From: an uncultured Pelagimonas sp.
GTDB lineage: Bacteria > Pseudomonadota > Alphaproteobacteria > Rhodobacterales > Rhodobacteraceae
Assembly (NCBI GenBank): GCA_947497905.1
Contig: CANMIH010000001.1
Location: 186,001 to 250,000 of the forward strand
DNA length: 64,000 bases
Direction of reading: 5' to 3'
How positions within the stretch are numbered: the stretch's first letter is position 1; each line of letters opens with the position of its first letter. Of the stretch, positions 1 through 8,178 are shown piece after piece. The translations under genes and the position numbers were made by a program. The notes under the pieces are model-generated. The model was not told where the DNA came from. It saw only the letters and a list, made by a program, of their open reading frames with translations, and made no database searches.

Positions 1-81
1 ATTTGCTTCGCGGGCATGGGTGGGCTTCTTGCCATCGCAGCCGGCAAACCGGACGAGCCAAAATCTCATTTCCAGAAATAA
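1..81 (+). CDS. C-terminal end of an unidentified protein (partial)
   Basis: An open frame enters from the left edge and stops at TAA 79-81, leaving 26 residues that end in KSHFQK. The first half is Gly/Ala/Leu-rich and the tail is polar and basic, as for a membrane or exported protein with a short cytoplasmic end. A strong intrinsic terminator begins two bases after the stop, which supports this as a true gene end. Too little remains to assign a family. Confidence 0.5.
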   Translation: MCFAGMGGLLAIAAGKPDEPKSHFQK

Positions 82-82
82 G

Positions 83-110
83 AAAACGCCCCTGTTGAAA
101 GGGGCGTTTT
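83..110. terminator. Bidirectional intrinsic terminator
   Basis: AAAACGCCCC (83-92) pairs with GGGGCGTTTT (101-110) around an 8-base loop, followed by T on the plus strand. The flanking A and T runs let it serve both the plus-strand gene ending at 81 and the minus-strand bufferin operon ending at 134. Confidence 0.85.
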
Positions 111-133
111 TGATTTCGACGGTCGAATAGGGT

Positions 134-679
134 TTAGGCTGTCTGAGCTGTGCGACCAAACAGGCGCCCGGCGATTGCATCGATGGAAAGCGCGCCTGCG
201 CCTTTGACCACTAGAACCAGCATCAGGAAGGTCCACATCACACGCTGGTCTACAAGGCCAATGGAATTGTCGAACAACCCGCCCAACGGCACATGGTGTC
301 CTGTGACATCGACGATGGTCTGAACCCAGATAAACCCAATCAGGGCGACGGCAGACAGGCGGGTAAACAGCCCGATTAGGATCAGCGCAGGCAAGATGTA
401 TTCTGCGACAGTGCCCGCAAGAATAACTAGGCGCTGCAGGATGTTGAGCTGCGAAACGTCATACAACACAGCCTCGGCCGCTTTGGGGAAGATCTGACCA
501 AAGGCTCCTGCAGAAGGGGAGAAGATCGAACCGTCGATCTTCAGTCCGGCAGAGTTCCAATAGTAAACCAACAGCACTGCGGCAAAAACCAAACGGGCCA
601 GCAGGGGCAGGATCTGAGCTGCGTGGCGATCCAAGGTGCCAAAAAGGGTCTCGTGAAGGTGGGTCAAGCGGGCGATCAT
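134..679 (-). CDS. DoxX-family membrane protein, bufferin operon (BufD-like)
   Basis: A 181-residue integral membrane protein with about four hydrophobic segments (near residues 22-43, 80-101, 105-122 and 145-160), the DoxX family layout. It is the last gene of the minus-strand operon bufA-bufB-bufC-doxX and starts 13 bases after the bufC stop. DoxX-like proteins close many bufferin and Hvf operons, where they are thought to support metallophore maturation or metal handling in the membrane; that role here is inferred from context. DoxX proteins also occur in unrelated settings, so family assignment is firm and function is not. Confidence 0.8.
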   Translation of the reverse strand: MIARLTHLHETLFGTLDRHAAQILPLLARLVFAAVLLVYYWNSAGLKIDGSIFSPSAGAFGQIFPKAAEAVLYDVSQLNILQRLVILAGTVAEYILPALILIGLFTRLSAVALIGFIWVQTIVDVTGHHVPLGGLFDNSIGLVDQRVMWTFLMLVLVVKGAGALSIDAIAGRLFGRTAQTA

Positions 680-692
680 GGTCAGATCCTCG

Positions 693-1430
693 TTACAGAT
701 GAATATCGGTTAAGGCGCTACCGTGCAGCAGCAACCCAAGGGTGGCACCCAGATCAAAGTCTTCTCCAGCGTGGGTCAGGGCCTCTCCAAAGCTCTGTCC
801 TTTGGCGATGGATTCGATGAAGTCCCCAGCGCCTGTCGGCAAAAGGTGAGGTTCTGGGTCAAATTCAGGGCGGGTGATGAGAATATCTTCAGGCTGGGCC
901 GTCGGTTGCGGCGCGCCTTCGGTCATGGTGAAGCGATAAATTGACTGAAGCGGCCATTGCGACCGGAGCATGATTGCGGAGGGGGCGAGTACCAGACGCG
1001 CACCCATCAGTTGATCTTCGTCCAGCTCTTGCAGTCGCGCGGGATCAAGCGGGGTGTGATCCGCCGCGTGGTAGCTTTTGCGCAGGGCCAATTCCAGTCG
1101 CGCCACATCTGCAAGATAGCCAATGGATTTCAGCGGTTCGAGCCCGCTTAGAAAGGCCGGGAAACCGGCGCCATAGTGCATCATCAGCGGGCTGCTTGGC
1201 GGCGACTGGCGCAAGAAGATACCTGCAGCTTTGGCAAAGTTTTCGGGGCCAATCAGTTTGGCAACAGCAGGAAATCCGGTTTCCAGCGCCTCGCTGAGTG
1301 AAACTGCAACATTGTTGCGATACACCGAATAGCGGGCGCCGGCAGGTTGACCCTGAGCATCGACCAAACCCTCGGGGATTGGCTGCGCCGCATCCAAAAG
1401 CGCCGTTCGGAAGGCAGTCTGCGAGATCAT
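693..1430 (-). CDS. BufC/HvfC-type partner protein (DUF2063)
   Basis: A 245-residue protein. Its N-terminal part, with the YSVYRNNV stretch near residues 34-41 and a following helical region, is typical of the DUF2063 'putative DNA-binding' family, now recognised as the partner (HvfC/BufC) of MNIO enzymes. The partner delivers the precursor peptide to the MNIO subunit for cysteine modification. Its start overlaps the end of the DUF692 gene by four bases (ATGA), showing translational coupling and co-function. The C-terminal half is less conserved and may fold as a winged-helix-like recognition domain. Despite the older family name, there is no reason to call it a transcription factor. Confidence 0.85.
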   Translation of the reverse strand: MISQTAFRTALLDAAQPIPEGLVDAQGQPAGARYSVYRNNVAVSLSEALETGFPAVAKLIGPENFAKAAGIFLRQSPPSSPLMMHYGAGFPAFLSGLEPLKSIGYLADVARLELALRKSYHAADHTPLDPARLQELDEDQLMGARLVLAPSAIMLRSQWPLQSIYRFTMTEGAPQPTAQPEDILITRPEFDPEPHLLPTGAGDFIESIAKGQSFGEALTHAGEDFDLGATLGLLLHGSALTDIHL

Positions 1431-2275
1431 GCGATCACCTTTTGCAAAGCAGCGTCCGCACGGCGAGCCTCATCCGCGAGCACGGGCCACTCGGGCACAT
1501 CTGTATCCCATTCAACCAGCAGAGGTTTGGGTCCGGATCGGGCCAGTGTGTAATCCAGCAGGGCCCAGACGGGCTCGACAACCTCTCGTCCATGGCTGTC
1601 GATCAACAGCGGTTTGCCGTGGTCGTCATGATCTTCGTCATGCCCGGCGAGATGAATTTCCCCCACCAATTCAAGCGGGTAATCGTCTATGTAGCTTTGG
1701 GGCGAATATTCAAGATTGGTGGCCGAGACAAAGACGTTGTTTACGTCAAGCAAAAGGCCACAGCCGGTGCGTCGCGCAACTTCGCGCAGGAAATCGGTCT
1801 CGGACCAGGTGCTTTCAGCAAAGGCCAGATAGCTGGAGGGGTTCTCCAACAGCATTTTACGACCCAAAACCTCCTGCACCTCATCGATGTGATCGGCGAC
1901 GCGAGTCAGCGTGGCGTCGGTATAGGGCAGGGGGAGCAGGTCATTGAGAAAATGGCTGTCATGGGTCGACCAGGCGAGATGCTCAGAAAAGCTTGCCGGG
2001 TTGAGCCAATCCACCAGATGTTTAAGGCGGGCAAGATGGTTTGGATCAAGGCGGCCCTCGCCACCGATCGACAAACCAACCCCGTGGACAGAGATCGGAA
2101 ATTTGTTTGAAAGGGCCCGCAGCTGGGCAATTGGGCGCCCACCGTCCCCCATGTAATTTTCAGCATGAACCTCAAGCCAGCCCACAGGCGCGGGATCTTC
2201 GATGATCTCTGCATAATGCTGAGGCTTGTAGCCAACACCGGGCAGAGGCGGCAGGGACGAGGCGAGATCAAACAT
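1427..2275 (-). CDS. MNIO-family (DUF692) bufferin-modifying enzyme
   Basis: A 282-residue TIM-barrel protein of the multinuclear non-haem iron oxidase family (formerly DUF692). Visible metal-site motifs include GVGYKPQHY (13-21), HAEN (37-40), SVHGVG (62-67), SEH (98-100), ENP (145-147), LDVNN (176-180), EIHLAGH (206-212), DSH (226-228) and EWDTD (255-259). Homologues such as MbnB and BufB oxidise precursor cysteines to heterocycles using O2 and Fe(II)/Fe(III). The ATG at 2275 is preferred; an extension to 2311 would add 12 unconserved residues. It lies between bufA and bufC, so its substrate is most likely the four-Cys peptide just upstream. Confidence 0.9.
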   Translation of the reverse strand: MFDLASSLPPLPGVGYKPQHYAEIIEDPAPVGWLEVHAENYMGDGGRPIAQLRALSNKFPISVHGVGLSIGGEGRLDPNHLARLKHLVDWLNPASFSEHLAWSTHDSHFLNDLLPLPYTDATLTRVADHIDEVQEVLGRKMLLENPSSYLAFAESTWSETDFLREVARRTGCGLLLDVNNVFVSATNLEYSPQSYIDDYPLELVGEIHLAGHDEDHDDHGKPLLIDSHGREVVEPVWALLDYTLARSGPKPLLVEWDTDVPEWPVLADEARRADAALQKVIA

Positions 2276-2365
2276 GAGACAGCTCAGATCTTGATAAAAA
2301 ACGGCGCGCACCTGGGGGCCGCGCGCCGTGAGAAAGCGGGGCGTGAGCCCCGCTCAGTCGTGATA

Positions 2366-2671
2366 TTAGGACGCTGGCAGGTCGCGATCCAGCTCTTCCA
2401 GCGAACCCATACGTGCCGAACCGTCTGCCATTGCGGGCAGTTCGATCGATGCGCAGGTGCCGGAGTCGACGAGGGTCCAGGCGTTGCCCTGATAGTCTAC
2501 GGTCGAGGTGCCGGCACAAGTGGTGCCTGGGCCTGCGGCACAGTCGTTTTTACCGGCCAGCGAAACGCCGTAGCACTTTTCTTTGGCCTGAGCCGAAACG
2601 GTGGTGGCGGTTGCAGCAAACGACGCGGCAACTGCACCAACGATCGCAACGGTTTTCATGGTCTTCGACAT
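2366..2671 (-). CDS. bufA: Bufferin precursor BufA (DUF2282): four-Cys exported peptide
   Basis: A 101-residue precursor with an N-terminal signal peptide (about residues 1-27) and four cysteines at 33, 44, 52 and 73. The [14 protein letters not shown] core is typical of DUF2282/BufA1 bufferins, RiPP peptides whose cysteines are converted by BufB/BufC to thiooxazole-type groups that bind copper in the periplasm. The start at 2671 is set by a GAGGAAG ribosome site; a longer upstream frame has no such support. It is the first gene of the operon, 90 bases ahead of bufB. Modification and metal specificity are inferred from homologues. Confidence 0.9.
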   Translation of the reverse strand: MSKTMKTVAIVGAVAASFAATATTVSAQAKEKCYGVSLAGKNDCAAGPGTTCAGTSTVDYQGNAWTLVDSGTCASIELPAMADGSARMGSLEELDRDLPAS

Positions 2672-2761
2672 GGTGTCTTCCTCTAGGTTTGTAATCTGGT
2701 TTCCTGTTCGGCGTGTTGCCGTTCGGTGGAATAACTTTGACCCGAAAATCCCTACCAAGCT

Positions 2762-2783
2762 ATTCACGGGCGCGTCATTCACG
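2762..2783. promoter_or_regulatory. Paired ATTCACG repeats upstream of bufA
   Basis: ATTCACG occurs at 2762-2768 and again at 2777-2783, 15 bases apart, about 90 bases upstream of the bufA start. A direct repeat with this spacing could be a regulator or extracytoplasmic sigma-factor site. No recognisable promoter consensus accompanies it. Confidence 0.3.
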
Positions 2784-2853
2784 CGCGCGTTAGAACCTGT
2801 GGGTGCTCTGTGAGGTTGAACAACGTGAATCCGGGGCGAAAAGCGCAAAAAAG

Positions 2854-2883
2854 AAGGGCCCCGAAACAATTCGAGGCCCTTTT
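2854..2883 (-). terminator. Intrinsic terminator of thrS
   Basis: AAGGGCC (2854-2860) pairs with GGCCCTT (2875-2881). In minus-strand sense the stem is followed by a T-rich run (complement of the A run at 2846-2855). It lies about 20 bases beyond the thrS stop. Confidence 0.8.
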
Positions 2884-2905
2884 ATCGTGATTTTCCGTTC
2901 AAATG

Positions 2906-4849
2906 TTACAGAAGATCCGGCGGAGTGGCCGCGCGTGAGAGCTCTGTAACAATTTCTGTCAAAGCGGTCACAGAGGTTGCTTTCTCGCCAAGGCGACGCA
3001 CGGTGACGGTGCGCTCTTCGACTTCGCGATGACCAACGGCCAGAATCACCGGGACTTTGCCGACCGAATGTTCGCGGACCTTGTAGTTGATCTTTTCATT
3101 GCGAATATCGGCCTCGGCGCGGACGCCTGCCTCTTTCAGTTGATTCACTACATCCATGACATAGTCGTCGGCTTCAGAGGTAATTGACGCCACAACAACC
3201 TGACGTGGGGCCAGCCAGAACGGCAGTTTACCCGAGTGTTCTTCGATCAGGATGCCGATAAAGCGCTCAAACGACCCAAGGCAGGCACGGTGCAACATGA
3301 AGGGGCGGTGTTTGTCCCCATCTGCACCAATATATGTCGCGTCCAGACGTTCGGGCAGGTTGGGGTCAACCTGAAGCGTGCCACACTGCCAGTTCCGGCC
3401 AATGGCATCGGTCAGAGTGAACTCAAGCTTAGGCCCGTAGAACGCACCTTCCCCTTCGAGAACCTCATACTCATGACCAGCGGCTTTACAGGCGTCGCCC
3501 AGAGCTTTCTCAACCAGATCCCAGCTTTCATCGCTGCCGATGCGTTGTTCAGGGCGGGTTGACAGCTTGATGGTCCAGTCATGGAAGCCCAGGTCGGCAT
3601 AGACCTTGGACAGGAAGTCGATGAACTTGGCTGTTTCGGTTTCGATCTGATCTTCGGCACAGAAAATATGCCCGTCATCCTGAGTAAAGCCACGCACACG
3701 CATGATACCGTGTAGCGCGCCCGAGGGTTCATACCGGGCACAAGAACCAAATTCAGCGATGCGCAGGGGCAGGTCACGATAGGATTTCAGGCCCTGATTG
3801 AAGATCTGAACGTGACAGGGGCAGTTCATTGGCTTCAGCGCGTTGATCGCCTTTTCACGGGCATGGTCTTCGTCCACTTCGACGATGAACATGTTTTCCT
3901 GGTACTTGTCCCAGTGGCCCGAAGCTTCCCACAGTTTGCGGTCGACGACCTGAGGTGTGTTGACCTCCTGATAGCCATCGCGGTGCTGCATGCGGCGCAT
4001 GTAATCTTGCAACGTGGTGTAGATGGTCCAGCCATTGGGGTGCCAGAACACCTGACCGGGAGCCTCTTCCTGCATGTGATACAGGTTCATCTCGCGGCCC
4101 AGCTTGCGGTGGTCGCGTTTGGCCGCTTCTTCGAGGAAATTCAAGTGTGCCTGAAGTTCTTTGCGGTTGCGGAAACCAATGCCGGTGATGCGCTGCAGGT
4201 TCTTCGAAGTGTCGCCAAACCAATGTGCGCCAGAGACACCCATCAGTTTAAAGCTGTCGCCGGGCAGTTGGCCGGTGTGCTGCAGGTGTGGGCCGCGGCA
4301 GAGATCCTGCCACTCGCCATGCCAATACATGCGCAGCTCGGCGCCTTCGGGAATGCGGTCCACCAGATCAACCTTGTAAGGCTCACCTGCGTCTTCATAG
4401 AATTTGCGCGCGCGGGCGCGATCCCAGATCTCGGTACGCACGGCGTCGCGTGCGTTGATGATGTCCTTCATCTTCTTTTCGATCGCCCCCAGATCATCGG
4501 GGGTGAAGGGCTCGGCACGGTCAAAATCGTAGAACCAGCCATATTCGGTGACCGGGCCAATGGTGACCTTGGTGTCGGGCCAGATCTCCTGAACCGCGCG
4601 GGCCATGATATGGGCAAAGTCATGGCGGATCAGTTCCAGCGCCTGGTCTTCGTCCTGCAGCGTGTGAATGGCGATGGCGGCATCATTGTTGATCGGCCAC
4701 TGCAGATCGTAATGTTCGCCGTCGATGGAGGCGGAAATCGCCTTTTTACCCAGAGATTTCGAAATGGAATTTGCGACTTCGGCGGCGGTGACACCAGCCT
4801 CGAATTCGCGCGCATTGCCATCAGGGAAAGTGAGAGAGATTTGGGCCAT
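2906..4849 (-). CDS. thrS: Threonyl-tRNA synthetase
   Basis: A 647-residue class II aminoacyl-tRNA synthetase that charges tRNA-Thr in the cytoplasm. The order is an N-terminal TGS domain (about 1-62), the SAD editing domain (about 65-230, with [11 protein letters not shown] near 75 and a downstream Cys/His site), the catalytic core (about 270-530, with the MNCPCH zinc-ligand segment near 341 and class II motifs) and the C-terminal anticodon-binding domain. Length and architecture are normal for bacterial ThrRS. It is monocistronic with its own terminator. The 5' region (4850-4976) shows no obvious T-box, as expected outside Gram-positives. Confidence 0.98.
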   Translation of the reverse strand: MAQISLTFPDGNAREFEAGVTAAEVANSISKSLGKKAISASIDGEHYDLQWPINNDAAIAIHTLQDEDQALELIRHDFAHIMARAVQEIWPDTKVTIGPVTEYGWFYDFDRAEPFTPDDLGAIEKKMKDIINARDAVRTEIWDRARARKFYEDAGEPYKVDLVDRIPEGAELRMYWHGEWQDLCRGPHLQHTGQLPGDSFKLMGVSGAHWFGDTSKNLQRITGIGFRNRKELQAHLNFLEEAAKRDHRKLGREMNLYHMQEEAPGQVFWHPNGWTIYTTLQDYMRRMQHRDGYQEVNTPQVVDRKLWEASGHWDKYQENMFIVEVDEDHAREKAINALKPMNCPCHVQIFNQGLKSYRDLPLRIAEFGSCARYEPSGALHGIMRVRGFTQDDGHIFCAEDQIETETAKFIDFLSKVYADLGFHDWTIKLSTRPEQRIGSDESWDLVEKALGDACKAAGHEYEVLEGEGAFYGPKLEFTLTDAIGRNWQCGTLQVDPNLPERLDATYIGADGDKHRPFMLHRACLGSFERFIGILIEEHSGKLPFWLAPRQVVVASITSEADDYVMDVVNQLKEAGVRAEADIRNEKINYKVREHSVGKVPVILAVGHREVEERTVTVRRLGEKATSVTALTEIVTELSRAATPPDLL

Positions 4850-4976
4850 GTTTTGGCTCTCCTCGTCAGTTTGGCGCCCACGGAACGCCCGGTTGCGGGT
4901 TATATGTGTGGGGGACTTGTGCGCCCGGGGGCGAAGGGTGTCAAGATGATCCGCCCACGCAATTCAAATCTGGTGT

Positions 4977-5036
4977 AAAATCACCGTATTGACGGCTGCC
5001 CACCCACCCTCCCGCATCCGCCAATACGGTGATTTT
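4977..5036. repeat. Intergenic hairpin with quadruplex-capable loop (copy 1)
   Basis: Perfect 15-bp arms (AAAATCACCGTATTG at 4977-4991 and its complement at 5022-5036) enclose a 30-base loop. The loop contains CCCACCCACCCTCCC (4999-5013) followed by GCATCCGC. The minus strand is therefore four GGG runs with single-base spacers, a near-ideal G-quadruplex. It lies 33 bases downstream of the minus-strand gene ending at 5069, so the G-rich form would be transcribed. A second copy with unrelated arms is at 27322-27372. Confidence 0.75.
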
Positions 5037-5068
5037 GAGCCGGGCATTGCCCGGTATTGCCCGGAGTT

Positions 5069-5476
5069 TTATCCGGCGTTTGGGAAGGGCAGTTCTTGTG
5101 CCACCTCATAGACTTTGGCGGTCATGCCTTTGGTGTTGAGGCCGCTCAAGGCCGCCTGGAACTTCGCCATATGTGGGGTTTGAAAATGCGGTGTCAGGGC
5201 CTCCATGGATTCCCACATCTCATAGATCCGCAGCAGGTTGGGATTGGTAACGTCAAAGGACGACCGATAAGCGAGGCAACCGGGCTCTTCAGCGGTCGCA
5301 GCATCCATAGCCTGAATCTCGGCCAGTTGTTCATGGATGCCAGCATCTTCAAATTCAACTTCTACGGTGACGATAAGCATAGGGGATCCTTTTGATGTGG
5401 CGGCGTTGAGTACCGAGGGAGTTGGGCCTGCCAGCAAGGCGGCGGAGAGGGTCTGAAGAAGAGTTCTGCGATTCAT
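5069..5476 (-). CDS. Exported antibiotic-biosynthesis-monooxygenase-fold protein
   Basis: A 135-residue protein. An N-terminal export signal with an Arg-Arg pair (NRRTLLQTL, then a hydrophobic stretch and a small-residue cleavage region near VLNA) precedes an ABM-fold ferredoxin-like domain (about 33-130, with EEPGCLAYR and IYEMWES motifs). Such domains act as small monooxygenases or quinol oxidases; the reaction here is unknown. The twin Arg suggests Tat export, which is uncommon for this family. The start at 5476 was chosen to include the signal; starting at Met33 (5380) would give a cytoplasmic form. It is divergent from a TetR gene with an operator between them. Confidence 0.75.
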   Translation of the reverse strand: MNRRTLLQTLSAALLAGPTPSVLNAATSKGSPMLIVTVEVEFEDAGIHEQLAEIQAMDAATAEEPGCLAYRSSFDVTNPNLLRIYEMWESMEALTPHFQTPHMAKFQAALSGLNTKGMTAKVYEVAQELPFPNAG

Positions 5477-5521
5477 GATAACTCCGAATCTCAAGAAGAC
5501 AAAAAGTGTCGTTTTGTCGTT

Positions 5522-5550
5522 TATTGACAAGGCGTCGATTTTTGTCAATA
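5522..5550. promoter_or_regulatory. Inverted-repeat operator between TetR and ABM genes
   Basis: TATTGACAA (5522-5530) is mirrored by TTGTCAATA (5542-5550), 11 bases apart, in the 98-base divergent gap. The position between the two starts suggests a TetR-family operator controlling both genes. Confidence 0.6.
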
Positions 5551-5574
5551 CGTCGTTTGAACTGGGAGGCGCAG

Positions 5575-6114
5575 ATGGACATTCGAGTGAAAATTCTGGA
5601 CGCTGCGGTGCAGGTCTTTATGCGCTTTGGTGTCGGCCGAACCCGTATGGGGGATATCGCCGAACAGGCTGGATTGGTGCGTCAGACGCTCTACACTGTT
5701 TACAAGAATAAAGACGAAATTCTTCGCGCCACCATTCTGCATGTCGCGGAGCGTTCGCTGGAAGAGCTTCAAAACGATTGGTCCGAGCAGGATCACTTGA
5801 CGGATCATCTAGAAAGCTATTACCAGAGGGCCATTTATCCGTCTTATGCCGTGATCTCAGCGTCACCCGAAGCGCGTGATATGGTGGGGGGCTATAACGA
5901 GGTGGGCCAACAGGCTGTCGAAGAGGCTCAAGATAGCAAAATTCAAGCCTGGGTTGATGTTTTGACGGCCAAAGCTGTATCGGAACCGGATATTCTGGCG
6001 CGGTACATTGTGTTGGGGTCCCTCGGGCTGCGCGATCTGGCCGGATCGAAAGAGGATCTTGAGGTGCTGCTCGCGGTTCACAAACGTGCGGTTGTGGAGC
6101 TCGCAGCGCTCTAA
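5575..6114 (+). CDS. TetR/AcrR-family transcriptional regulator
   Basis: A 179-residue repressor-type protein. The N-terminal helix-turn-helix (about residues 1-50, with RMGDIAEQAGLVRQTLYTVYKNKDE) is typical of TetR proteins; the rest is a helical ligand-binding and dimer domain. The ATG at 5575 has a GGGAGG site upstream. It is divergent from the exported ABM protein and is followed 58 bases later by the glycosylase gene. The likely target is the inverted repeat at 5522-5550; the inducer is unknown. Confidence 0.88.
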   Translation: MDIRVKILDAAVQVFMRFGVGRTRMGDIAEQAGLVRQTLYTVYKNKDEILRATILHVAERSLEELQNDWSEQDHLTDHLESYYQRAIYPSYAVISASPEARDMVGGYNEVGQQAVEEAQDSKIQAWVDVLTAKAVSEPDILARYIVLGSLGLRDLAGSKEDLEVLLAVHKRAVVELAAL

Positions 6115-6172
6115 GGGTTGTCATGCGCTCGTTTTCGCGGTTTGTTCTCGTGTGAATTGCAGGAGAATTCAA

Positions 6173-6736
6173 ATGCGCAGTTTTGAAGAGATATTGGACA
6201 TTGCCGCAGACCGGAAAGGCGGGCGATCCGCAGTTCTTGAGGGCATGGTCCCGCCGAAATCTGCGGAAGAGATTGCGCAAATCCCCGATGATCGCTGGCT
6301 CGCCGCCATGGCGCGGGTGGCGATGATGTCGGATGATTGGTTCTATGATCTGGTCGAAGATCGAAGGGTGATCCGGTCGGCCCCAAAGATCCGTGCCATT
6401 CAGGAGAACGCCGTTTTTATCCTTGATAAAAACTTTGGCACGCGCGTCGCGGACTGGCCTGCGGAGGATTTTGTCGGTCTGCTGGAGTGGATGCAGAAAA
6501 ATGGATCTCGGCTCGGAGGCGGGACCGGATCGTACCTGCTGCGGTCGATGGGCAAAGAAAGCTATATCATGTCCAAAGACGTTGTGGCGCGATTGGTGGC
6601 TGAGGGGGTGATCGACAAGGCGCCGACCTCAAAAAAAGCCAAACAGGCCGTTCAAGAGGCTTTTAATGCCTGGAAAGCGGAAAGTGGCTTTAACCTCAGC
6701 GACATCAGTCGGGTTTTGGCGCAGAGCATCGGGTGA
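6173..6736 (+). CDS. DNA-3-methyladenine glycosylase I family protein
   Basis: A 187-residue protein of the Tag-like helix-hairpin-helix glycosylase family, which removes alkylated adenine from DNA in base-excision repair. Family-like segments include ARVAMMSDDWFYDLVEDR (about 50-67), the SAPKIRAIQENA stretch and LGGGTGSYLLRSMGKESY (about 119-136). The start at 6173 has an AGGAG ribosome site. It is somewhat diverged from E. coli Tag and the zinc-binding Cys/His ends are not evident, so substrate range is uncertain. A hairpin follows the stop. Confidence 0.75.
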   Translation: MRSFEEILDIAADRKGGRSAVLEGMVPPKSAEEIAQIPDDRWLAAMARVAMMSDDWFYDLVEDRRVIRSAPKIRAIQENAVFILDKNFGTRVADWPAEDFVGLLEWMQKNGSRLGGGTGSYLLRSMGKESYIMSKDVVARLVAEGVIDKAPTSKKAKQAVQEAFNAWKAESGFNLSDISRVLAQSIG

Positions 6737-6744
6737 GGCCTGCG

Positions 6745-6764
6745 CGATTTTTCTTGAAAAATCG
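6745..6764 (+). repeat. Short repeated hairpin, copy 1
   Basis: CGATTTTTCTTGAAAAATCG is an 8-bp perfect stem with a four-base loop, nine bases after the preceding stop. The same 20 bases occur at 17039-17058, also after a plus-strand stop codon. It may be a weak terminator or mRNA 3' stabiliser. Confidence 0.6.
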
Positions 6765-6850
6765 AGGTGGTTCTCATTCTGGACTGCGCTTGCACGAAGT
6801 CTGTGCTGGGGTATTTTGACCCACAGAGAAACACAATGGCAGTGAGAGCA

Positions 6851-7588
6851 ATGACCGAAATTTCTTATATCGATGGGCCGCGTGGTCGTTTGGCCTACGC
6901 CTTTACGCAAGGGACAGGGCCCTGCGTGGTGTTTTTGTCGGGCTATCGCTCAGATATGGAAGGCACCAAGGCGGTGCATCTCGAGGCTTGGGCCAAGGCA
7001 CAGGGACGGGCCTTTTTGCGGTTGGATTATAGCGGGCACGGTGTCTCGGGCGGTGTGTTTGAAGAGGGCTGCATCGGGGACTGGGCCGAAGATGCCGAGA
7101 TCATCATTAGCCACGCGGTGACGGGGCCCCTGGTTTTGGTTGGCTCCTCCATGGGTGGCTGGATCAGCTGTGTCCTGACCAAAAGGTTGGACAATATCGT
7201 CGGGTTTGTGGGGATCGCCGCGGCGCCGGATTTCAGCGAAGATAGTTTCTGGGCCGGGTTTGATGAAGAACAGCGGCGTCAGGTCATGGTAGAGGGGCAG
7301 GTCCTGGTGCCTTCTGACTATGACGAACCCTATGCGGTGACAAAGCGGTTGATCGAAGATGGGCGCGATCAGCTTGTGTTGCGCTCCCCCCTTCCGATGA
7401 GCTGGCCGGTGCGTCTGATGCAGGGCACGGAGGATGAGGCCGTCACCCGGGAGGTCGCTTTGCGTCTACTGGATCATATCGAGGGTGAGGATGTGCGCCT
7501 GACGTTGGTCAAAGGGGCGGATCACCGGTTTTCGGATGAGGCCTGCCTTGCCATGATCGAGGCGGCTGTTGAGGATGTCATCGGGTGA
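6851..7588 (+). CDS. Alpha/beta hydrolase
   Basis: A 245-residue alpha/beta-hydrolase-fold enzyme. The nucleophile elbow GSSMGG follows VLV, an oxyanion-region segment FLSGYRSDM lies near 31, and a C-terminal GADHRF supplies the catalytic His, so the triad looks complete. The substrate cannot be told. Possible starts are 6767, 6836 and 6851; 6851 best fits the usual N-terminus of the family. It is the first of a run of coupled genes: its stop overlaps the GTG start of the next gene by four bases. Confidence 0.8.
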   Translation: MTEISYIDGPRGRLAYAFTQGTGPCVVFLSGYRSDMEGTKAVHLEAWAKAQGRAFLRLDYSGHGVSGGVFEEGCIGDWAEDAEIIISHAVTGPLVLVGSSMGGWISCVLTKRLDNIVGFVGIAAAPDFSEDSFWAGFDEEQRRQVMVEGQVLVPSDYDEPYAVTKRLIEDGRDQLVLRSPLPMSWPVRLMQGTEDEAVTREVALRLLDHIEGEDVRLTLVKGADHRFSDEACLAMIEAAVEDVIG

Positions 7589-8178
7589 GACGTCTGCTCT
7601 TTATCACCCATGCTGAGGTTGTGATCGATCCTGAGGTGCCCGTGACCGAGTGGTCTTTGTCACCTGAAGGACGCGCGCGCCACGATGCGTTTTCAGCGAG
7701 GGTGACAAAGATCGCAAGCATCTGGAGCAGTGGTGAGACCAAGGCGCGGGATGGCGCGGATATTTTGGCCGCCTCTTTTGGGCTCACGCCCTGCGTCCTA
7801 CCCGCACTGCATGAAAATGATCGCAGCGCTACAGGTTATCTTCCACCCCCCGAATTTGAGGCAACCGCAGATGCGTTTTTTGCCAATCCCGCGCAGAGCA
7901 TCCGGGGCTGGGAACGTGCGATAGATGCACAGGCACGGTGTATTGCGGCTCTTACTGAGGTGATCGCCACCTCTCCAGAGGGGGACATCGCTGTGGTCGC
8001 CCACGGTGGGATCGGAGCACTTCTGCGCGCACATGCCCTGAAGGTGCCCATTGATCGCAGCCATGATCAGCCGCCGGGTGGGGGTGGTCACGTGATGGTT
8101 CTTGGGCTGCCTGTTTGGACCCTGCTGCACGATTGGCAGCGCATCGAGCTATTTGAAGAGAGAGCACATGACATTTGA
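7585..8178 (+). CDS. Histidine-phosphatase-superfamily protein, altered RHG motif
   Basis: A 197-residue member of the phosphoglycerate-mutase-like (histidine phosphatase) superfamily. The N-terminal strand LLFITHAEVV aligns with the usual RHG motif, keeping the phospho-accepting His (residue 9) but with Thr in place of the preceding Arg and Ala in place of Gly. A second conserved block, VVAHGGIGALL, supplies the other catalytic His. The missing Arg may reduce or change phosphatase activity. It starts with GTG overlapping the upstream hydrolase stop and overlaps the next hydrolase by 11 bases. Confidence 0.75.
   Translation: MRRLLFITHAEVVIDPEVPVTEWSLSPEGRARHDAFSARVTKIASIWSSGETKARDGADILAASFGLTPCVLPALHENDRSATGYLPPPEFEATADAFFANPAQSIRGWERAIDAQARCIAALTEVIATSPEGDIAVVAHGGIGALLRAHALKVPIDRSHDQPPGGGGHVMVLGLPVWTLLHDWQRIELFEERAHDI

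Noticed and set aside
3812-4978. Long plus-strand frame of 388 residues antisense to thrS
   Set aside because: It is a mirror of the strongly conserved thrS frame and has no recognisable domain.
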